A stretch of 64,000 bases of DNA from NCBI RefSeq assembly GCF_024166365.1, contig NC_064819.1, forward strand, positions 115,860,293 through 115,924,292, read 5' to 3'. The position numbers and the translations under genes were made by a program. The notes under the pieces are model-generated. The model was not told the origin of the DNA. It saw only the letters and a list, made by a program, of their open reading frames with translations, and made no database searches. Positions 58,001 through 64,000 of this stretch are shown in pieces. This stretch comes from Elephas maximus indicus (Eukaryota > Chordata > Mammalia > Proboscidea > Elephantidae). Every line of letters begins with the position of its first letter. Within the stretch, counting starts at the first letter, position 1.

Positions 58001-58687
58001 AGTTGAACTCTTTTACATAAGTTTAAAATAAATTAAAAAAAATGTAACTTAAATTCCAAAAATGAGAGGAACACCCAGGTGCAAAGAAAAACATTAACTG
58101 TAAGTGGGTAGTATTTTTCACTTGTTAAATAAGAAAGGACATCTGTCTCTAAATAGGATTTTAAAACAGCCTCCCTTGAGGTAAATTCTTCACTGGCAAA
58201 AATACAGGCTAAAAATAAAACAAGCAACAGTTTTCACTTCTTTAGCAGGCAAGAGTAACTAACCATGCTCTTCTTACATCAATCTACATTAAACTTCTTA
58301 CATTCACTTAACATCAAGCAGAAAAATAATTGAATCAGTTGCCAGTATATATTCTACTTCACAAGTTGCAAGGCATCAAACTAAATGCTACAGGAGCTAC
58401 ATCCAAATAAAAGCAACCACTGCAGGTCATTTGGTGACACTTTTATGGATTTTCAAATTTACCATGTAGGAAACCCATTTAAACAACAGAAACCAGAGGC
58501 AACTGTTTCTAATAAAAAGTTTCAAACATGGCCCCAAATCACTACATGTGTAAATAATTGGCTTTGGGGAATGCGTGCATTGGGGAAGAAACATGGTAAG
58601 TTTTTATTTAAAAATAATTTCTGTCTTTGTTGAGCTATGGGTTGAGGAAGAGTCCACAGGGAGAGAGCAGAGGTCCACAAGAAGCAC

Positions 58688-58835
58688 TCAGGTGAATGTC
58701 AGGAGGCCTAGCTTAGTGTCCTCTTTGCTACCAACTGGATGTGTGGATTTAGAGCAGACACTTAACCTCTCTGGCCTTTGTATATTCATCTATACGATGG
58801 CACTTAGCCTAGATGATCCCTAAGGCCCCTTCTAA
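58688..58835 (+). repeat. MIR SINE fragment
   Basis: GCTACCAACTGGATGTGTGG, AGACACTTAACCTCTCTGG and CCTAAGGCCCCTTCTAAC fit a forward MIR, cut on the right by an AfroSINE. Confidence 0.65.
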
Positions 58836-58838
58836 CCA

Positions 58839-59030
58839 GTTATCATCAAGTCGATTCCAACTCATGGCAACCCCATGTGTGCAGAACAGAACTGTGTTCC
58901 ATAAGGTTTTCAAGGCTATGACCTTTCAGAAGTACATTGCCAAGTCTATCTTCCATGGTGCCTCTTGGTGAATTCGAACCAACAAAATTTCAGTTAGTAG
59001 TCAAGCACTTAACCATTTGCAGGGACTCTA
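58839..59030 (-). mobile_element. AfroSINE copy, long form
   Basis: Reverse orientation TATCATCAAGTCGATTCC to CATTTGCAGGGACTCT, with CAGAAGTACATTGCCAAGTC. Confidence 0.87.
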
Positions 59031-59245
59031 AGACACCTTCTAAACCAGTGATATTTTACCCCAGTCTTGATTTACTGCTTCATTTTAAATCATCACTTAC
59101 ACTATATTTTCAAATGATCTCATTTCTTCACTTTATAGTCTACCGACCTGTTCATTATAGAAGTGTGCAATTCAATAAATTGTTTTTTTTTTTTTAAAGC
59201 ACAAGTGTCCTAAGTTTAGCATTTCCATTCCCCAGTTCCAAATAT

Positions 59246-59412
59246 GGAAACCCTGGTGGTATAGTGGTTAAGTGCCACGGCTGCTAACCAAAGGGTCGGC
59301 AGTTCAAATCCGCCAGAGGCTCCTTGGAAAATCTATGGGGCAGTTCTATTCTGTCCTAAAGGGTTACTATGAGTCAAAATTGACTCGACGGCACTGGGTT
59401 TGGTTTTTTTTT
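59246..59412 (+). mobile_element. AfroSINE copy
   Basis: GGAAACCCTGGTGGTATAG to GACGGCACTGGGTTTGG and poly-T. Target duplication TTCCAAATA. Confidence 0.93.
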
Positions 59413-59921
59413 ATTCCAAATAGGAAACATGAGTGTCCGATAGGGCAAAACGGAGGGAGAGTAAAACCTGAGAAGAACCTAAATTTAGGAGATGGTTAAT
59501 TTATTCCTGAAACTCCATTCTCATGTGTAAAAACGTAGAGTACATATGTATCCCACACCCGCCCCAAAAAAGTCTTTCCCTCCAAAAATTCAACCTGGAT
59601 GCAATTAACTTTGGTCTCTCCAAATGTGTGTGCAGTGATTGTACCCTTAGTGTGCTTTGCTAATGAGGTAGATCAAAGTAAAACCAAAGCACGAGAACTC
59701 ATTCCCCTTTGGAACTTCAGAGCGGGAGGAATGTGACCTTAAGGCCATGGATGGGCACACATCTCCTGGTATGGCAGAGTTTCAGAGGAATCAGAACTGC
59801 TCTTCCTCAAAGTGAGTTCCACAGAGCACTAGTTCTATGAGATGCTCCCTGATAGCGTTTTGTGGTCAAAGTGTTTTTCAGTTCAATAAACTCTGCCTAT
59901 TTTACCCTTCTTGAAGTATGA

Positions 59922-60139
59922 CAGAGTGCCTGCGTGGTACAAATGAAACACACTGAGCTGCTAACTGAAAGGTTGAAGGTTCGAGTCCACCGAGAGGTGT
60001 TTCAGAAGAAAAGCCTGACAATCTACTGCTGCAGAAGCAGCCATTGAAAATCTCGTGGAGCACAGTTCTACTCTGATACACGTGAGGTCTCCATGAGCTG
60101 GAATTGACTTGAGAGCAACTGGTTTGATTTTGGTTTGGG
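59922..60139 (+). mobile_element. AfroSINE copy, diverged long form
   Basis: AGAGTGCCTGCGTGGTACAAA, GGTTGAAGGTTCGAGTCC (B-box-like) and GAGCTGGAATTGACTTGAG. Confidence 0.8.
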
Positions 60140-60168
60140 ACTTTATGCTGTATCCCGTTTATTTCTCA

Positions 60169-60290
60169 ATAAACCTGTTGCCTCCTAGTTGATTCTGACT
60201 CATGGCGACCCCATGTGTGTCAGAGGACTGTGCTCCAAAGGGTTTTCAATGGCTGCTTTTTCAGTAGTAGATCGCCAGGACTTTCTTGCA
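60169..60290 (-). mobile_element. AfroSINE copy, truncated
   Basis: Reverse orientation CTAGTTGATTCTGACTCATG to GTAGATCGCCAGGACTTTC. The tRNA-like head is missing. Confidence 0.8.
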
Positions 60291-60611
60291 ACAGCAACTT
60301 TTTTTTCTGAAGTATGACAATGCATATTAGCATATCAAAGACTTCCAGAACCCTTTTTAAATGGAAGGAATGCTTAGTCCCATGTTTTGAAAACTTGATC
60401 ACAGAGACTGCTTTTTCTCAGAATATCAGAATACAATGTTCAGAATAGAATGGAACTAATGTTCTGCAGAAGCTCTTGGAGAAATACTAAAGGAAATCTA
60501 TCCCTCTCATTTTCCTGGGGAGGAAAAGCAGACACTGTAGTACAGTACCATTTCTTGACTCTAAGGGAACACACCCAACTCCCTGGCTGCACTGAAACAA
60601 AATGGGGACCA

Positions 60612-60750
60612 TGTAAAAAGTACTGAGGCTTTAGACCCATCCCAAACCAATTAAATCAGAATCTCTGAGGGAGGACCCAAACATTGGATTTTTTTAATAA
60701 GCTTCCCAGGTGGCTCTGATTTTGCATCTAGAGTTGAGAACCACTAGCTG
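60612..60750. mobile_element. MER5-like DNA transposon relic
   Basis: TTTAGACCCATCCCAAACC, CAGAATCTCTGAGGGAGG, TAAGCTTCCCAGGTGGCTC and GAGTTGAGAACCACTAG fit the MER5A family. Confidence 0.7.
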
Positions 60751-61551
60751 AAGGAACCATGGAACATTTGTGAGTGTTGTCAAGGCCTTGCCAATGAGCA
60801 GACTTCAATGATTCCTCACCACTAGAGACTACACCCCTTAATTATGCACCTTAATTAAATTCCATTTTAGAAGCACTTAGGGCCATGAGAAACTAAATCA
60901 GTTCATTTTTCCTCTGTCCTTTCAACCAGTTAGGCTAGAAAGAATAGGTGCCAGAAAGTTCTGGGAGGATAAGCCTCCAGTTACTTTCCCCAGGTTGAGC
61001 CTGGTTCCTCCGCCTATATTCAGGGTTTTGCTTCTTCAGAGAGGTCAACTGTCTTATACTCATAGCTCTGAAAAAAACAAATTCCTGCAGAGAAGCTCCA
61101 CCCTTTGCTGGTGCTCTCTAAGTTCCACTCCCCAGTCTTTTGCCCCCATGGCCTTCTTATGAGTGGAAGTAGGCATTTTTCTGTTGGTCACCTAAAACTG
61201 TAGTGGGGAGTAAAGACTGAGCCTCAGGCTACAGCTGGACCTAAATCTGGCAGTAGCTGAATAATCCAGGAGGGAAGGAAACTGGGGTTTGTCTTCCCTT
61301 TAAATCTTGCTGCCTGCATGTCTTCCAGAGGCCAAATAAGAACTGGAGCTGGTGACAGTGGCATCTGTATGCCATTTTGGAAATCAAAAGATACATGATC
61401 ACAAGCACCCATTAGGATGATGGAAAGCAACAAAATAATAGGAATAATAGTCCCAAACCCTATTTCAACCTTCATACACACAAAAAGCAAAAGATAGAAG
61501 TTTGTTGGTCAAATTTTCCAGATAGAAAGTTGACATTTTAAAAAATAAAGC

Positions 61552-61659
61552 AGTTTGGATCCACCAGGCGCTCCTTGGAAACTCTATGGGGCAGTTCTAT
61601 TCTGTCCTATAGGGTCACTATGAGTCGGAATTGACCCAATGACAATGGGTTTGGTTTCT
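61552..61659 (+). mobile_element. AfroSINE copy, 5' truncated
   Basis: Starts GTTTGGATCCACCAGGCGC, inside the B-box region, and runs to ACAATGGGTTTGGTTT. The head is missing, as expected from incomplete reverse transcription. Confidence 0.9.
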
Positions 61660-61886
61660 ACTCTAATTACTTAAAAGGTGATAGCAGCCTATTTTCAGTC
61701 TTCTACTTTGCAGCATAATAGAATCTATTACTTTTAGCTTTTTGCACCCCCCAAAAAACTAGAAGAATCTATCCATGGTTGGTGGATACCACTGAGTAGC
61801 CCAGTGTTGACTGGCTAAAGACACTTGCATTTTCTTTTCAGTGCAGATTTAAATCAGTGTTTGTTTAGTAGGTAGCAAACTCATAC

Positions 61887-62048
61887 CAAATCAAACCCAT
61901 TGTCGTTGAGTCGGTTTCAACTCATAGCAACCCTACAGGACAAAGTAGAACTGCCCCCATAGAGTTTTCAAGGAGTGCCTCGTGGATTCGAATTGCCGAC
62001 CTTTTGGTTAGCAGCCGAACTCTTAACCACTACGGCACCAGGGTTCCC
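61887..62048 (-). mobile_element. AfroSINE copy
   Basis: Reverse orientation CCAAATCAAACCCATTGTCG to CTACGGCACCAGGGTTCC. Target duplication TTAGTAGGTAG on both sides. Confidence 0.93.
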
Positions 62049-62751
62049 TTAGTAGGTAGAAAGGTTGTACTAAATCCCAGGCAAACTCTTTTGCCAAGAT
62101 GAGTATAAATTAGGGGAAGTTTCCAGAGGAGCTTGTTTTAGAAAATTATTTTAGGAGTTCAATTTAAATTAGCCTAGACAAATCAATTAAAATATTGGTA
62201 AAGCATTTCTGAAGGATAATTAGAGCAATATGAAAACAGCTTTGTAACAACATTCCTTTGGCATATGACAAAGCTAGAGAAATGCAAACCATCTTAGCTT
62301 ATGGAAAGTAAAATAGCCCTCGTTCCCTGGTAAATGTCCATTCAGAAACCTATGTAGCTGATATTCTGAGTAGGCACAGAAGCTTTGGGAGTTTTAAAGT
62401 TAAACATGGGTAAGGTCTTGGCCACAAGCAAGAAATACACTTAACCAAGGATCACAAAATGTGAAAAGATGTTTGTGAAAATTCTATTTTGTGCAAGTTT
62501 CCTATTAGGGCCTCATCATTAATGGCAAGTAGTGTGTAAGTATTGACACTGAGTTGAAGATGAGTCTTTAACCTATTAGCAAATCCACGGTTATTAGCAA
62601 AACCATGTAGGGAAAAGGAGGAAAGGCCCATAATTTATTTTCTTTCAAATAGCAATCTCTTCTCTTCTGTCCTCTATAACCTCTTTTGTTTCTGAGTCTC
62701 AAATTCTTCATTTCTAACACCTGCTAATACAGACTTTTTTAATACAGACTG

Positions 62752-62903
62752 GAACCCTGGTGGCACAGTGGCTAAGAGCTTGGCTGCTAGCCAAAAGGTT
62801 GGTGGTTCGAATCCACCAGGCACTCCTTAGAAACCCTATGGGGCAGTTCTATTCTGTCCTATAGGGTCACTATAAGTTGAAATCAACTCAATGGCAATGG
62901 GTA
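62752..62903 (+). mobile_element. AfroSINE copy
   Basis: GGAACCCTGGTGGCACAGTGG to CTCAATGGCAATGGGT. Target duplication AATACAGACT / AATAGAGACT. Confidence 0.93.
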
Positions 62904-62918
62904 ATAGAGACTTGAAGG

Positions 62919-63118
62919 GAGCCCTGGTGGTACAACAGGTAGCTCAGCTGCTAACTGAAAGGTTGGCAGTTCAAATCCTCCATGGGAGAGACAGCTGATC
63001 ATCTCCTTCTGTAAAGATTAGAGCCAAAGAAAACTCTATGGGGCAGTTCTACTCTGTCACATGGGTTCATTATAAGTTGAAATCAACTCGACAACACCCA
63101 ATAACAATAATAAGAATA
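62919..63118 (+). mobile_element. AfroSINE copy, long form
   Basis: GGAGCCCTGGTGGTACAAC to CGACAACACCCAATAACAAT. Begins about 15 bp after the previous SINE. Confidence 0.92.
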
Positions 63119-63394
63119 CAGTTTGAGCTGTTACATTTCCCTTTAAAAAGTCAAAGGCTGTATCAGTAGAACTTAATCTGGTCAAGTCCATTGATCAAAA
63201 AGAGATTAAGATGGCACTTTATAAAAGAGGCAAAAACAGTGCAAGTTCACAGTGCATACACGTATACACACACACAATTTCTCAAGAAAGGTTGCTCTAC
63301 CCTGTGATGTCTTTCCAATCACTGAAATGTGAACATGCCTTAACACTAACAGGAAAAGTGAAAAAGTAGAGATTCGGTCACAGGGGACAACTTA

Positions 63395-64000
63395 GTCAAT
63401 TGGCATAACATAGTTCATAAAGATAATGTTCTACATCCTACTTTGGTGAATAGCGTCTGGAGTCTTAACAACTTAAGAGTGGCCATCTAAGATACAACTA
63501 CTGGTCTCTACTTGTAGGAAGCAAAAGAGAGTGAATGAAATCCAAGGCTCAAAGAAGAAACTAGTCCACAGGACTAATAGCTCACACAAACCACGACCTC
63601 TTCTAACCTGAGATCAGAAGAACCAGATGGTGCCCAGCTACCACTACCGACCATTCTGACCAGGGACACAATAGAGGTCCCAGATAGACTGGGAGAAAAA
63701 TGTAGAACAAAATTCAAATTCCTAAAAAAGGCCAGACCTACTGGACCAATAGATACTAGAGAAACCCCCAAGACTATCACCCTAAGATACCCTTTGAACT
63801 TGGAACTGAAGCTATTTCTGGAGGTCACCAGTCAGCCATATAATAAATTGGCTTATAACAACGATGAGTAATGTGCTGTCTTAAACAATCAACTATATAA
63901 TACCAAACGGTCAACATTTACCCAAAAGCAAAGATGAGAAGACTCAGAGGGGAAGGGAAGCTAGATCAATGGAAACAAATCAAACATAATGGAAATAATG
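63395..64000 (+). mobile_element. Afrotherian LINE 3' region (probably L1), cut by the window edge
   Basis: GTCAATTGGCATAACATAG, TAGCGTCTGGAGTCTTAAC, GGCCATCTAAGATACAAC and CCCAGATAGACTGGGAG. Homologous to the 49110 element in the opposite direction. The 84-residue ORF on its - strand is a chance reading of the element. Confidence 0.7.

Larger units (their letters stand above)
51600..64000 (+). other. TFAP2D intron 7, partial
   Basis: At least 12.4 kb, running off the window. Very rich in AfroSINEs (about a dozen) and old MIR/MER5-like pieces, ending in a LINE 3' region. The terminal TFAP2D exon was searched for and not found. The stretch 55.1-58.7 kb holds no AfroSINE and nothing I can name with confidence; parts at about 56.5-57.6 kb may be an old LTR or LINE relic. 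Confidence 0.8.

Noticed and set aside
267-63118. True tRNA genes at the many TGGCACAGTGG / GGTTCGAATCC sites
   Set aside because: These are A-box and B-box remnants of tRNA-derived SINEs; no copy folds as a complete cloverleaf with an acceptor stem that I can see.
63574-63828. 84-residue hydrophobic ORF on the - strand
   Set aside because: It lies entirely inside a LINE 3' region that also occurs at 49110, where the frame is broken.
1-64000. CRISPR array, prophage, operon or other prokaryotic system
   Set aside because: No regular spaced repeats or prokaryotic-style gene clusters; repeats are dispersed retroelements and the gene has introns.

Overview
This window is mammalian nuclear DNA, almost certainly from an afrotherian and most likely an elephant or close relative. 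About thirty tRNA-derived SINEs of the Afrotheria-specific AfroSINE type are scattered through it. They are recognised by a shared core running from 'CCTGGTGGCACAGTGGTTAAG' to 'TATGAGTCGGAATCGACT', ending in TTTGG-rich or ACAAC-rich tails. They are joined by 3' ends of an RTE/BovB-like LINE and of another LINE (probably L1). Spliced exons, large introns and ancient MIR, MER5 and MaLR-type repeats fit a placental mammal genome. No bacterial, phage, CRISPR or plasmid feature is present.

The only protein-coding gene I can support is TFAP2D (transcription factor AP-2 delta), on the + strand. Seven of its coding exons are here: 17318-17356, 18402-18899, 22336-22396, 32539-32704, 32870-32988, 44261-44402 and 51486-51599. 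Every junction has GT..AG and the reading frame is continuous, giving residues 1-379 plus two bases of codon 380. The last coding exon, about 73 residues carrying the end of the helix-span-helix dimerisation domain, was not found and should lie to the right of the window. Intron 7 is therefore longer than 12.4 kb.

Layout: 1-6.6 kb is 5' flank rich in SINEs, an RTE fragment and two MaLR-type LTRs. From about 6.6 to 28.3 kb is a region with only one AfroSINE. It holds the upstream flank, promoter region, CpG-rich exons 1-2, exon 3 and the first part of intron 3, and contains several GC/CpG-rich or AT-motif-rich blocks that look like candidate regulatory DNA. From 28.3 to 64 kb are intron 3 (second half) through intron 7, with dense SINEs (two nested at one target site next to exon 5), old L1 and MIR fragments, and two oppositely oriented copies of one LINE 3' region.

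I found no undescribed coding system. The most informative non-coding signals are the SINE-poor promoter-proximal domain, candidate enhancer blocks, the repeated use of one SINE target site, and the 3' end shared by the AfroSINEs and the RTE-like fragments, which suggests the LINE that mobilised them. Computer-predicted ORFs other than those overlapping the exons are chance or repeat-derived.
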